DNA of 55,982 bases, taken from the NCBI GenBank assembly GCA_002868865.1, contig PKUC01000080.1, forward strand, positions 1 to 55,982. Direction: 5' to 3'. A program made the translations under genes and the position numbers. Shown piece by piece: positions 32,864 to 41,894 of the stretch (the first letter of the stretch is position 1; every line of letters starts with the position of its first letter). The stretch comes from Desulfuromonas sp. (GTDB lineage Bacteria > Desulfobacterota > Desulfuromonadia > Desulfuromonadales > Geopsychrobacteraceae). Under the pieces are notes generated by a model that had not been told where the DNA came from, ran no database searches, and saw only the letters and a program-made list of their open reading frames with translations.

Positions 32864-33862
32864 TTATTTTTCACCAAAATGATCGAAGCCGGAAAGCCCG
32901 ACCGGCACACGCGTTCCGTTCGGACCGAGCAGATCGAGTCCCGACCCCACAGTGATGGTTCCGATCCGACTCAACGGCAGCGCCAATTCAGTAGAGAGCT
33001 GTTGCAGGGCAGGCGTATTCAGTGGATCCGCAGTGAAAAGCAATTCGTAATCCTCGCCACCGCTCAGTGCCAGCGACAGGCCTTCATCTACCGGGCAGCG
33101 ATCTTTAATCACCGGCGCGACCGGCACCTGCGCAGCTACAATCTCGGCACCCTTGCTGGAGGCCTTAAGAATATGGCCCAGATCTGCAAGCAGTCCGTCT
33201 GAAACATCGATCATCGCTGTCGCTAAACCCTGCTCTGCGAGAAGCGCCCCCAACCCGGTCCGGGCACTCGGCACGTGATGACGCTGTGCCACTTCTGGCA
33301 CGGGGTCGTGCCCTTTCTGCAACTCAGTCAGAGCAAACGCGCTCTCACCCAATTGGCCTGAAACATAGACGGCATCTCCGCTTCTGGCACCACTGCGCAG
33401 CACTGCGCGACCCTTTGCAACCTCACCCTGCACAGTCACCGAAATCATCAGCGGTCCCGGAGAGCGACAGGTGTCACCGCCGGCAAGAACAGCCCCGCAG
33501 GCGGAGGCCTCGGCAATAAATCCGTTCATAAATCGTTGAATATTGTCGACGGTCAGCCCGGCAGGAACCGCCAATCCCAGCCACAAGTAACGCGGTCGCC
33601 CCCCCATTGCCGCGATGTCACTGAGGTTGACGGCGGCACTTTTACGCCCCAGCTGTTCATAACCGGTCCAGTTCAGGTCGAAATGAACCCCTTCGATGAG
33701 CAGATCTTTACTGGTGAGCAGGTCCTGATCGGGAGCGGTGGGCTGAATCGAGCAATCATCACCAATCCCCATCCGCAGAGAGGCAGACGAAGAGACCTGC
33801 TGTTTAATCAGCTCTATCAGTCCAAATTCGCCCAGTTCGGCCAGATTGTTTTTCTCGGACAT
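32864..33862 (-). CDS. thiL: Thiamine-phosphate kinase ThiL
   Basis: The 332-residue ATP-dependent kinase makes thiamine diphosphate from thiamine monophosphate, the last step of cofactor synthesis. Family features: GIGDDCSIQPTAPDQDLLTS at the N-terminus, EGVHFDLNWTGYEQLGRKS, AVLAGGDTCRSPGPLMISV, DVSDGLLADLGHILKAS and ALSGGEDYELLFT. The length is usual. It precedes the chemosensory operon on the same strand, separated by 112 bases in which I see no clear terminator. Confidence 0.95.
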   Translation of the reverse strand: MSEKNNLAELGEFGLIELIKQQVSSSASLRMGIGDDCSIQPTAPDQDLLTSKDLLIEGVHFDLNWTGYEQLGRKSAAVNLSDIAAMGGRPRYLWLGLAVPAGLTVDNIQRFMNGFIAEASACGAVLAGGDTCRSPGPLMISVTVQGEVAKGRAVLRSGARSGDAVYVSGQLGESAFALTELQKGHDPVPEVAQRHHVPSARTGLGALLAEQGLATAMIDVSDGLLADLGHILKASSKGAEIVAAQVPVAPVIKDRCPVDEGLSLALSGGEDYELLFTADPLNTPALQQLSTELALPLSRIGTITVGSGLDLLGPNGTRVPVGLSGFDHFGEK

Positions 33863-33911
33863 CTGCAGGGAAACCCCTTGTTGAAACCTGACGTTAAAAG
33901 TTTAGCATGTC

Positions 33912-33940
33912 ATTATTATTTTTCTCTCACCAAGTGTCAA
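33912..33940 (-). promoter_or_regulatory. Candidate sigma-70 promoter of thiL
   Basis: On the minus strand TTGACA (33940-33935) and AATAAT (33917-33912) are spaced by 17 bases, about 50 bases upstream of the thiL start. It could also serve the chemosensory genes downstream. Confidence 0.6.
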
Positions 33941-33960
33941 GAATATCGGACAGATTGAAT

Positions 33961-34009
33961 AAAAAAGAGAAGGGCGCCCGATCTGCACCGGACGCCCTTC
34001 TCTTTTTTT
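33961..34009 (-). terminator. Bidirectional intrinsic terminator after pckA
   Basis: The 14-base arms 33963-33976 and 33993-34006 (AAGAGAAGGGCG core) are perfectly complementary with A-runs on one side and T-runs on the other. It ends 27 bases after the pckA stop and shields thiL from pckA read-through. Confidence 0.9.
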
Positions 34010-34035
34010 ATTATTCCTGCCGTCGAACGTTACAA

Positions 34036-35616
34036 CTAGATCTTCGGTCCTGCTTGAGTAAAGTCGAAGTCAGCGCTGTCCGATGTATATTTCTTGAAAT
34101 TCTCGGTGAACATCCCTGCCAATTTCACCGCTGTCGCGTCGAAAGCAGCCTTGTCCTGCCAAGCGTTACGGGGATTCAGCAGGCCACTGTCAACACCCGA
34201 GAGCGCTTTGGGGATATGCAGACGGAAGAACGGTGTGAGATCAAACTCAGCATCGTTGATGCTGCCATCGAGGATAGCGTTAACGCAGGCACGGGTCGCC
34301 TTGATGCTCATTCGCGAACCGACACCGTAGCCGCCGCCGGCCCAACCTGTGTTCACCAGATACGCATTAACACCGTACTTCTCCATTTTTTCACCCAAAA
34401 GCTTGGCGTAAGCGGTCGGAGGCAGGGGCAGGAACGCTTCGCCGAAACAGCTGGAGAAGGTCGCCTGCGGCTCGGTAACACCACGCTCGGTTCCGGCGAC
34501 CTTGGCGGTATAACCGGAGAGGAAATAGTACATGGCCTGCTCTTTGGTCAGCTTGGATACCGGAGGCAACACCCCGAAGGCATCGCAGGTCAGGAAGATA
34601 ATATTCTTCGGATGTCCTGCCTTGAGAGTCGGTTCGTGGTTGTCGATATGCTCGATCGGATAGGAAACCCGGGTGTTTTCGGTCTTTGAACCGTCGCTGA
34701 AATCGATGACACCATTGTCGTTGGCGACAACATTTTCCAGCAGCGCGTCACGCTTGATCGCCGCGAAAATCTCCGGCTCACTGTCGGCCGACAGGTCGAT
34801 ACATTTGGCGTAGCAGCCACCCTCAAAGTTGAAAATACCGGCATCGTCCCAGCCGTGCTCATCATCACCGATCAGCTTGCGGGACGCGTCCGTCGACAGA
34901 GTGGTTTTTCCGGTTCCCGACAGGCCGAAGAACAGACAAACATCGCCGTCTTTTCCAACATTGGCACTGCAATGCATCGACAAGATATTTTCCAGCGGCA
35001 GCCAGTAGTTCATCATGGTGAAGATGCCTTTTTTCATCTCCCCGCCGTACCAGGTACCGCCGATGATCGCGACGTTCTTTTCGATGTTGAAGATAACAAA
35101 AACGTCGGAGTTCAGCCCCATCTCCTGCCATTTTTTATTTGTCAATCCAGCCGCGTTGTACACGCGAAAGTCGGGGGCAAAGTCGGGCAGATCAGCCTCG
35201 TCCGGGCGGATGAACATGTTTTTGGTAAAGTGGGCCTGCCAGGCAATCTCGGTAATAAAACGGACCTGCTTGCGGGTGTCGGGATTGGCGCCACAGTAGC
35301 CATCAGTTACGTAGACGTCCTTGCCGGACAGGTACTCGATCACATCAGCGTAGAGTTCGTCAAAAATCTCGTTGGAAACCGGCTTGTTGATGTTGCCCCA
35401 GGCAATGTTATCAGAAGAAGGTGCCTGCTGGACAAAGTACTTGTCCTTGGGTGAACGACCGGTAAATTTACCGGTGTCGACCATCATCGTCCCGTTTTCT
35501 GAGACCTTTCCTTCGTTGTTCTCATTTTCGTGCGCGAAAAGTTCGTCGTAACTGAGATTACGACGTACCTGTCCGACACTTTTCAGACCCAACGCTTCTG
35601 CGCTCAAAACACTCAT
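34036..35616 (-). CDS. pckA: Phosphoenolpyruvate carboxykinase (ATP)
   Basis: The 526-residue ATP-type PEP carboxykinase interconverts oxaloacetate plus ATP and PEP plus CO2. Visible motifs are the kinase-1a P-loop [13 protein letters not shown], the metal/substrate motif [18 protein letters not shown], the ISPDSF-type [11 protein letters not shown] near residue 55 and the nucleotide-binding segment ending [12 protein letters not shown]. The start at 35616 has GGGAGG upstream and fits the family N-terminus; a longer frame would cover the promoter. It is monocistronic, with its own promoter hairpin and terminator. Confidence 0.96.
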   Translation of the reverse strand: MSVLSAEALGLKSVGQVRRNLSYDELFAHENENNEGKVSENGTMMVDTGKFTGRSPKDKYFVQQAPSSDNIAWGNINKPVSNEIFDELYADVIEYLSGKDVYVTDGYCGANPDTRKQVRFITEIAWQAHFTKNMFIRPDEADLPDFAPDFRVYNAAGLTNKKWQEMGLNSDVFVIFNIEKNVAIIGGTWYGGEMKKGIFTMMNYWLPLENILSMHCSANVGKDGDVCLFFGLSGTGKTTLSTDASRKLIGDDEHGWDDAGIFNFEGGCYAKCIDLSADSEPEIFAAIKRDALLENVVANDNGVIDFSDGSKTENTRVSYPIEHIDNHEPTLKAGHPKNIIFLTCDAFGVLPPVSKLTKEQAMYYFLSGYTAKVAGTERGVTEPQATFSSCFGEAFLPLPPTAYAKLLGEKMEKYGVNAYLVNTGWAGGGYGVGSRMSIKATRACVNAILDGSINDAEFDLTPFFRLHIPKALSGVDSGLLNPRNAWQDKAAFDATAVKLAGMFTENFKKYTSDSADFDFTQAGPKI

Positions 35617-35670
35617 TGCTGCCTCCCTGGATGACGCCCGCCATCTTCCGTATGAATTATCGACCCTAAC

Positions 35671-35721
35671 TCCGGCCGTTGAAAACGGCCGGACTATAGC
35701 CCAAAAGATGTTTCCAGACAA
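35671..35721 (-). promoter_or_regulatory. pckA promoter with hairpin at the transcript start
   Basis: On the minus strand TTGTCT (35721-35716) and TATAGT (35698-35693) are separated by 17 bases. Directly downstream the perfect inverted repeat CCGGCCGTT/AACGGCCGG (35692-35672) straddles the expected start of transcription, so it could be an operator or the first stem-loop of the mRNA. The pckA ATG follows about 55 bases on. Confidence 0.65.
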
Positions 35722-35850
35722 GGGGGGAGCAACATTTATTCATATTAAAAGTTTTTTCGAGCTGAAAAACCCCGAAAACACGACGAGATTTGAACAATCT
35801 GTGGGATTGAATTGCGTTTCTTGTGGACAGGTGAGGTTCCGGGAGACAGG

Positions 35851-35875
35851 ATATTTTTAGTCAGTATAAAAATAT
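35851..35875. repeat. AT-rich inverted repeat downstream of the hydrogenase operon
   Basis: ATATTTTTA (35851-35859) and TAAAAATAT (35867-35875) form a perfect 9-bp A/T-only stem immediately after the hydrogenase protease stop at 35884. It is too weak for a standard terminator; it may be an operator-like or RNA-end element. The rest of the 162-base gap to the pckA promoter shows no gene. Confidence 0.4.
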
Positions 35876-35883
35876 GTTTGTTG

Positions 35884-36426
35884 TCATGACACGGGCGGTC
35901 GGGCCGCAGCATAATTGTTGTGCTTGAGCCGGTCGGTAGAGCCAGTTTCTATTTTTTCCCGCAGATCGACCCCCCTGCCTGCCAGATCCCTTGCCACGCC
36001 AGCAACGACCGCACCAAGTGCCGACTCCAATTCCGCGGTTAGCGCCGTGCCCATTTCTAGAGACAGGGGCTGTGCGCCCCAAACTACCAGCTCTGAGGGC
36101 AGATGGCCCTGCAGTTCGGCAACTATCAGCAGATCCTGAACCCCCACCTGATGCACCGACAGTTTATTGGCAAAGGCACGGGGAACCTCAGCGCCCGCAA
36201 GACGGAACACCTCACCCGCCGCGGCATCCATATTCAACGCGTCGATCAGCACCAGCAGATCAACCCCTTCGAATAGAGGCAACAGATCGAGCCCCAAAGT
36301 TCCTCCATCGACCAGCTTAACCTCCGCTGGCACCAGGTAGCGACGCTTTATCACGCCGATGGCGTGGCACCCGAGGCCATCATCACTCATCAGCAGATTG
36401 CCGAGTCCGAGCACCAGCGCCCGCAT
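35884..36426 (-). CDS. hyaD: Hydrogenase maturation endopeptidase
   Basis: The 180-residue HyaD/HybD-type protease removes the C-terminal tail of the hydrogenase large subunit after nickel insertion. Nickel-sensing residues are visible in LGNLLMSDDGLG (Asp15/16), LIDALNMD and SVHQVG. Family length is about 160-195. It overlaps the cytochrome b gene by one base and is last in the order small-large-cytochrome b-protease, which matches hyaSLBP in Geobacter (hyaP). Confidence 0.93.
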   Translation of the reverse strand: MRALVLGLGNLLMSDDGLGCHAIGVIKRRYLVPAEVKLVDGGTLGLDLLPLFEGVDLLVLIDALNMDAAAGEVFRLAGAEVPRAFANKLSVHQVGVQDLLIVAELQGHLPSELVVWGAQPLSLEMGTALTAELESALGAVVAGVARDLAGRGVDLREKIETGSTDRLKHNNYAAARPPVS

Positions 36427-37079
36427 TACAGGTCGTCCTTTTCGACAAACTTGTAGCCGCTGAAAATGCTGCTCATCACCCCGTTCATCTCTTTAACATC
36501 CATCAGCCAGGCGCTGTAGATATGGTTGATAACAAACCCAGCGAGCAGCCACATCGTCAGATGGTGGACAAGCCGCAAGGTCTGCAGATCGATCAGGACC
36601 ACCAGCCAACCCAGCATCCCCGCCCAGAAACCGTCGGGCTGATACTGTCCATAAAGGGCGAAGCCGCTGACAAGCTGTACCGCAAAAAGGACAAAGATCC
36701 CTGCATAGGCCATGCAGGCCAGGGGATTATGGCCGACTTCGTAGGGCAACTTCGGCCCGGTAAAGGTGTAGTAGCGGAAAAATGTCAATGCCGCCTTGCG
36801 TCCTTGCGGAGTCGCCCAGGTAAAAAACATCCGCCATGAGGCATGGTGATTACCGAACAGAAACCAGTAACAGCGCACAATAACGGAGACCAAAAACAGG
36901 TAGGCAAAACCGAAGTGAATCAGTCGGTTCCAGCCCATCACATAAGACTCGGTATCGGTCGCCGTATAGAAGGGATTGCCGATATAAAATCCGGTGATGG
37001 CCAGCCCCACGACGCACAGCACATTCACCCAGTGGGTGATGCGCACCGGAAGTTCCCAGACATAACGTATTTCGAGCAT
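36426..37079 (-). CDS. hyaC: Ni/Fe-hydrogenase b-type cytochrome subunit
   Basis: The 217-residue membrane protein has four hydrophobic helices and the haem-ligand histidines expected for the family (VRITHWVNVLCVV; HFGFAYLF; LRLVHHLTMWLLAGF). It anchors the hydrogenase at the membrane and passes electrons to quinone. RYVWELPVRITHWVN at the N-terminus is typical. Sequence and spacing place it in one operon with the large subunit (10-base gap). Confidence 0.93.
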   Translation of the reverse strand: MLEIRYVWELPVRITHWVNVLCVVGLAITGFYIGNPFYTATDTESYVMGWNRLIHFGFAYLFLVSVIVRCYWFLFGNHHASWRMFFTWATPQGRKAALTFFRYYTFTGPKLPYEVGHNPLACMAYAGIFVLFAVQLVSGFALYGQYQPDGFWAGMLGWLVVLIDLQTLRLVHHLTMWLLAGFVINHIYSAWLMDVKEMNGVMSSIFSGYKFVEKDDL

Positions 37080-37089
37080 GTCCTGCCTC

Positions 37090-38802
37090 CTACAGAGCCC
37101 TCACCTTGATGATTTCGTGCCCCCGCCCGTCCAGCACATGGACTGCGCAGGCCAGACAGGGATCGAAGGAATGGATGGTCCGCAAGATCTCCAGCGGCTG
37201 CTCTTCATCAGCCACCGGCGTCCCGATCAGCGCCGCTTCGTAAGGCCCCATCTGCCCACGGGCATCGCGCGGTCCGGCATTCCAGGTCGACGGAACGACC
37301 GCCTGATAGTTGGCAATCGCGCCGTCTTCTATTCGGATCCAGTGCCCGAGAGCGCCGCGGGGAGCTTCATGATAACCGAAACCGCGGGCCTCTCTGGGCC
37401 AGCTCGAGGGATCCCACCGCTCACGGTTGTGCACTTCAAGCACACCGCGCCCCATATTGTCGGTCAGCTCCTGCAGCCAGAATTCCGCTTTCTGCGCCAG
37501 CATCAGGCAGTCCACACCCCGAGCCGCGGTACGTCCCAACGTTGAAAAAAGCGCTTCTGGACCAACCCCTAAGGTCTTCAGCACATGATTGACGATCGCC
37601 GTGGCGTCTTTGTGACCGCTGGCATAGGCCACCAGAACCCGCGCTAGCGGGCCGACCTCCATCGGCTGGTTCTGATAACGAGGAGATTTGACCCAGGAGT
37701 ATTTCTGTTCGGTCTCGAGAAAATCGTACGGCGGCTTCGGCCCGGTGTAGAACGGTTCCGTCTCCCCCTGATACGGATGTTTTCCCTGATTGCCACCATC
37801 GCTGTAACGGTACCAGGAATTGGTCACCTCTTCGGTGATTTCGCTTTCGTCCACCGGCAGGACTCGGGACAGATCGTTCCCTTCGATCCGTCCCCGCGGG
37901 AAATACAGATCGTCAGATCTGCTGCCGCTGCGCATCGGAAAATCTCCGTAACTCAGGAAATTCCCCACCCCGCCGCCAATACCGGCCCAATCCTTGTAGA
38001 AAGAGGCGATCGCAAGCAGGTCGGGGATATAGACCTGCTCGACAAACAGCCGCGCTTTCTTCAGCAAGGACCCAATCAGCGCCAGTTTGTCCGCATTGAG
38101 TGCGTTCTGACTGTCGGGATCGACGGGGATCGACATCCCCCCGACCAGAAACGTCTGCGGGTGCGGATTCTTCGAGCCGAGAATGGCGTGGATCTTAATG
38201 ACATCCTTCTGCCACTCGAGGGCTTCCAGGTAGTGCGCCACCGCCATCAGATTGGCTTCGGGGGGCAACCGGTAGGCGCTGTGGCCCCAGTAGGCATTGG
38301 CAAACGGCCCGAGTCGACCGGTGCCGACAAAGGCTCCGACCCGTTCCTGAATCCCTTTGAAGTATGGTGCACTCGATAACGGCCAATTGGAGACCGATTG
38401 CGCCAGCTGTGCGGTTTTCTGCGGATCGGCCCGTAGCGCGCTGGTGATATCGACCCAGTCGAGCGCATGCAGGTGGTAAAAATGGATGACATGGTCCTGA
38501 ACATTCTGGATAGCCATAATGAGATTGCGGATCAAGCGGGCATTGTCGGGGACCTGAATCCCCAGGGCATCCTCGACCGCACGGATGCTGGCCATCGAAT
38601 GGACAGTGGTACAGACCCCGCAGAAACGCTGGGTAAAGTGGTGAGCATCGCGTGGATCACGCCCTTTAAGGATCGTCTCGATACCACGGAACGCGGTCGA
38701 CGAACTCCAGGCGTTGACGATACGGCCATTTTCTACCTGGGCCTCAATCCGCAGATGACCTTCGATACGGGTAACAGGGTCGACAGCAATTTTTCGACTC
38801 AT
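37090..38802 (-). CDS. hyaB: [NiFe]-hydrogenase large subunit
   Basis: The 570-residue subunit carries the NiFe(CN)2CO site. The N-terminal L1 motif is RFCGVCTTVHSM and the C-terminal L2 motif is DPCLACAVH, giving the four nickel-ligand cysteines; the 15-residue tail after that His (VLDGRGHEIIKVRAL) is the peptide removed by the protease. The N-terminus SRKIAVDPVTRIEGHLRIE fits group 1 enzymes. The start at 38802 has AGGAGG at correct spacing; a longer frame would overlap the small subunit heavily. Together with a Tat-exported small subunit and cytochrome b, it is a periplasm-facing uptake-type enzyme, similar in order to Geobacter Hya, linked there to oxidative-stress defence. Confidence 0.95.
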   Translation of the reverse strand: MSRKIAVDPVTRIEGHLRIEAQVENGRIVNAWSSSTAFRGIETILKGRDPRDAHHFTQRFCGVCTTVHSMASIRAVEDALGIQVPDNARLIRNLIMAIQNVQDHVIHFYHLHALDWVDITSALRADPQKTAQLAQSVSNWPLSSAPYFKGIQERVGAFVGTGRLGPFANAYWGHSAYRLPPEANLMAVAHYLEALEWQKDVIKIHAILGSKNPHPQTFLVGGMSIPVDPDSQNALNADKLALIGSLLKKARLFVEQVYIPDLLAIASFYKDWAGIGGGVGNFLSYGDFPMRSGSRSDDLYFPRGRIEGNDLSRVLPVDESEITEEVTNSWYRYSDGGNQGKHPYQGETEPFYTGPKPPYDFLETEQKYSWVKSPRYQNQPMEVGPLARVLVAYASGHKDATAIVNHVLKTLGVGPEALFSTLGRTAARGVDCLMLAQKAEFWLQELTDNMGRGVLEVHNRERWDPSSWPREARGFGYHEAPRGALGHWIRIEDGAIANYQAVVPSTWNAGPRDARGQMGPYEAALIGTPVADEEQPLEILRTIHSFDPCLACAVHVLDGRGHEIIKVRAL

Positions 38803-38806
38803 AGAT

Positions 38807-39931
38807 CTAATCCTCCTTGACCACTTGATCGGCTTCGAGCTTGTCGCCCTTACGGAACGAACTGGCCACCGCATGCGCGGCAAAGGCAACGCCCGTCGCC
38901 GCGGTCAAACCTAGGCCGATCTTATCAGCGGTCGATTCGACCCCGAAGCCCGGCACGGTCGGCAAACGCCCATAGAAAGGCGTCATCGTATCCCAGAAAA
39001 ATGGCTGGCTGCAGCCGATACACCCGTGCCCGGCCTGAATCGGCCAGCTGCTACCTTCGTTGTAACGTACTGTCGGACAGTTGTGGAACGTCTCCGGCCC
39101 CTTGCATCCCAGCTTGTAGAGACACCAACCCTGGCGGTGACCCGGATCACCAAAACCTTCAGCATACTGACCGGCATCAAAGTGAGAACGTCGTTCACAA
39201 TTGTCATGAATCCGTTTACCGTACGCGAATTTAGGGCGGCCGAACGCGTCTGTCGCCGGCAGGCGATTAAAAGTCAGGTAGTGAACGATCGTCGCGGTGA
39301 GGTTATCGGCATTGAGCGGACAACCGGGGAGATTGATCACCGTCGCCCCCGGGACAACCTCGGCAACAGAGGCCGCACCGGTCGGGTTCGGTGCCGCGGC
39401 AGGAATGCCACCGTAGGACGAACAGGAGCCGACGGCGATGGTCGCCGCCGCCTGTCCGCAGACCTCCCGGGCGATATCAACCGCCGAGCGCCCGGCGATG
39501 GTGCAGTAGGCGCCGTCTGCAGCCGTCGGGATCGACCCTTCAACAACGGCAATGTACTGCCCCTGGTACTGAGACAGAGTATGATGCTTGGCCGCTTCGG
39601 CCTGATGGCCGGCCGCCGCCATAATGGTTTCATGGTAATCGATCGACAGGTAATCGAGGATGATTTCGGCAGCAGTCGGCTGGTTGGCGCGCAAAAACGC
39701 CTCCGAATCCCCCGTGCACCCCTGAAACTCCACCCAGATGACCGGCGGGCGCTGATCCCCTTCGATCGCTTCGGCGATCCGCCCCATCATCGTCATCGGT
39801 AACGCCAAAGTCGCTGTAATCGCCGAACAGAATTTGAGAAAGGTCCGTCGTTCCAGGCCACGGGCTTCCCACCGCAGCAACAGCTCTTCAGACACAGCCC
39901 CGTCGTGCATTTCCGGTGTTGGATTCTGCAT
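38807..39931 (-). CDS. hyaA: [NiFe]-hydrogenase small subunit with Asp in the proximal-cluster motif
   Basis: The 374-residue precursor has a Tat signal (RRTFLKF at 28-34) and a C-terminal membrane helix. Iron-sulfur ligands: proximal C72, C170 (VGSC) and C204 (LPGC), but the second position of the usual CxxC is Asp75 (CTGD). The extra cysteines of O2-tolerant six-Cys enzymes are absent (Gly74, Gly175). The medial and distal cluster ligands are normal (IHDNC, WCLYKLGC, NCPTVRYN, GCIGC). A three-Cys/one-Asp proximal cluster is known from actinobacterial-type group 1h enzymes. The start follows GGGAGG and a TATAAT box at 39981-39976 may be its promoter. Confidence 0.95.
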   Translation of the reverse strand: MQNPTPEMHDGAVSEELLLRWEARGLERRTFLKFCSAITATLALPMTMMGRIAEAIEGDQRPPVIWVEFQGCTGDSEAFLRANQPTAAEIILDYLSIDYHETIMAAAGHQAEAAKHHTLSQYQGQYIAVVEGSIPTAADGAYCTIAGRSAVDIAREVCGQAAATIAVGSCSSYGGIPAAAPNPTGAASVAEVVPGATVINLPGCPLNADNLTATIVHYLTFNRLPATDAFGRPKFAYGKRIHDNCERRSHFDAGQYAEGFGDPGHRQGWCLYKLGCKGPETFHNCPTVRYNEGSSWPIQAGHGCIGCSQPFFWDTMTPFYGRLPTVPGFGVESTADKIGLGLTAATGVAFAAHAVASSFRKGDKLEADQVVKED

Positions 39932-40119
39932 ACCATGCCTCCCTGATTGCGCCCCTCATCATTAAAAGCTCCTGAATTATAACAGAAAAATATCGATCTG
40001 CAGGCGGACGGCATCCTGGGACAACGCGGCATAGATAATTTTATCTCTGCACTGCGGCGCGCCCACAGATCTTGTTATAATTCTTACAAACGCTACTTAA
40101 GACTGAAGGGGGAGAGTTG

Positions 40120-41022
40120 ATGAAGATTTTTGTCGCCGGCGCCACCGGCTTCGTCGGGCAGGCCCTGTTGAAACAGCTCAACGAACAGCAGATCGAGGTG
40201 CGCTGCCTGGTCCGCGCCCGATCTCGTGGTAAGACGCCAACGTTCCCGGGAGTTTCGATACACGAAGGGGACGCAACTCAGGCCGCGTCACTGCAGGATG
40301 GGTTGAGAGGATGTGACGCCGTCATTAATCTGATCGGCATTATCCGTGCCTTCCCGGCCAGAGGGATCAGCTTTCAGGCCTTGCACATCGACGCCACCCG
40401 TAATCTGATCGCCGCCGCCGAAGAACAGGGTGTCGGTCGTTTTGTACAGATGAGCGCCAACGGTGTCCGCACGGGTGCTGTGACCGATTACCATCGCAGC
40501 AAGTGGAAAGCGGAACAGACCCTGAAGGCGTCGTCACTGGACTGGACGATCTTTCGTCCGTCGCTGATCTACGGTCCGGGGGATCAGTTCGTCAACATGC
40601 TGGCCGGAATGATCCGCAGGCTTCCGGTCATACCAGTCCTCGGAGATGGGCGCTACCAGATGCAACCGGTCTCGGTCACGCAGGTCGCCCGTGGTTTTGT
40701 CCGCGCCCTCGATACCGACGCGTCCATCGGACGGACCTACCATTGCGGCGGGACAAGGCCCCTCAGCTACAACGATATTCTCGATCAGATCGGTGCTGCA
40801 CTTGGTAAGAAAAGGGTCCGCAAGCTGCACCACCCACTGTTTCTGATGCGACCGGTGATCCGTGCGATGGAGGGATTTTCAGCGTTTCCGGTAACCACCG
40901 GACAGCTGGAGATGCTGCTCGAAGGGAATGTCTGTGATCCGTCCCCCTGGCAGAAGGCCTTCGCCATTGAACAGGCCCCCTTTGCAGAGGAGATTGCAAC
41001 CTACCTGACGCCGCGAAGCTAG
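40120..41022 (+). CDS. NAD(P)-binding epimerase/NDUFA9-like atypical short-chain dehydrogenase
   Basis: The 300-residue protein has the N-terminal Rossmann motif VAGATGFVGQALLKQL and resembles the complex I NDUFA9-like subgroup of extended/atypical SDRs. The canonical Tyr-x3-Lys appears as YHRSKWKAE, preceded by MSANGV rather than a Ser of the classical triad. The C-terminal part (YNDILDQIGAALGKKR, LEMLLEGNVCD) matches the NDUFA9 set. Substrate unknown; bacterial relatives are linked to ubiquinone or envelope-lipid metabolism. ATG 40120 is preferred to the adjacent TTG; GGGGGAG precedes it. The stop overlaps the gspN stop. Confidence 0.85.
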   Translation: MKIFVAGATGFVGQALLKQLNEQQIEVRCLVRARSRGKTPTFPGVSIHEGDATQAASLQDGLRGCDAVINLIGIIRAFPARGISFQALHIDATRNLIAAAEEQGVGRFVQMSANGVRTGAVTDYHRSKWKAEQTLKASSLDWTIFRPSLIYGPGDQFVNMLAGMIRRLPVIPVLGDGRYQMQPVSVTQVARGFVRALDTDASIGRTYHCGGTRPLSYNDILDQIGAALGKKRVRKLHHPLFLMRPVIRAMEGFSAFPVTTGQLEMLLEGNVCDPSPWQKAFAIEQAPFAEEIATYLTPRS

Positions 41023-41894
41023 CGGACGATCGGCTTGGCCAGGCTTCCGGAGATCCGCAGCTGATAGCTACCATCCCGCTTCGGCTTGTGACCACTCAGT
41101 TCAATCAGAGGCTTCAGAGAGGGGGGGAAATCGGGTCCGGGTGTTGCAGTCAACCTGATATTCAGTCGGGTTCTGGCGGGGTTGGGACCGAGCTGAACGG
41201 TGCCACCGCCGCGGAGGGTGGCGAATCCACCATCCACGGAAACCGCCTCAAGGGTCAATTTTCGGCCCTGCAGCGTCCCATCGACGGCACAGGTTCCCAG
41301 AGCAACTTCGGCGGCCAGCCCCATCTGCTCCAGACCGCGCACGATCAGGGCCTGTCCTTCCAGCGAGAAATTTCCCTGCATGTTGGCCTGATCGTCCAGC
41401 TGGGATCCCGTGCCTCGGCCCTGAAGCGTGCCGCTGATCCCATAGCGGTTGTCCCCGTTCTGCAGCCTGTCGAGCGCCACCTCCTCAAAGGCGAGCTGAC
41501 CGCTGCCATCCGTAGACAGTTGGCCGTGAAAGGATCCATCGGCAAAGAGTCCCTCAATCGACAACCGCGGCGCGCCGCTCAACAGCGAAGTCCACACCGG
41601 ATCGAGACGAACCCGATCGAACGCCAACTCGGTCAGTTGCGGATGACCCGTATCGAGCTGCAGGTCAAACGTGGCTCTGCCGGGAAACCCGATCGACAGG
41701 TGCTGACTTTCGGCCACCATGCCGGTCTGCGCTGACAGCTCCTGAACCAGCCTGCGGCGGATAGCCTCCTCGGGCAAGCCGGTGAAAAAACCGATTGCAA
41801 CCGCCGTCAGAAACAGCAGCACGGTAAGAAGAAACACGGCAAAACGACCGCGGAGGCCATCTATCCACTTTTTCGGACGCCCCATAGAGGTCAT
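41019..41894 (-). CDS. gspN: Type II secretion system protein N (GspN)
   Basis: The 291-residue bitopic protein has one N-terminal membrane helix (FAVFLLTVLLFLTAVAIGFF) and a periplasmic, beta-rich domain typical of GspN (LSIEGLFADGSFHGQLSTDG; LIVRGLEQMGLAAEVALGTC; final LRISGSLAKPIV). It is the last gene of the gspC-N operon and overlaps gspM by four bases. Its stop codon shares the palindrome CTAG (41019-41022) with the stop of the opposite gene. Confidence 0.8.
   Translation of the reverse strand: MTSMGRPKKWIDGLRGRFAVFLLTVLLFLTAVAIGFFTGLPEEAIRRRLVQELSAQTGMVAESQHLSIGFPGRATFDLQLDTGHPQLTELAFDRVRLDPVWTSLLSGAPRLSIEGLFADGSFHGQLSTDGSGQLAFEEVALDRLQNGDNRYGISGTLQGRGTGSQLDDQANMQGNFSLEGQALIVRGLEQMGLAAEVALGTCAVDGTLQGRKLTLEAVSVDGGFATLRGGGTVQLGPNPARTRLNIRLTATPGPDFPPSLKPLIELSGHKPKRDGSYQLRISGSLAKPIVR

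Noticed and set aside
39932-40119. A sigma-54 promoter for the hydrogenase operon
   Set aside because: No GG-N10-GC element with the TGGCAC/TTGC pattern was found; only a TATAAT box with a poor -35.
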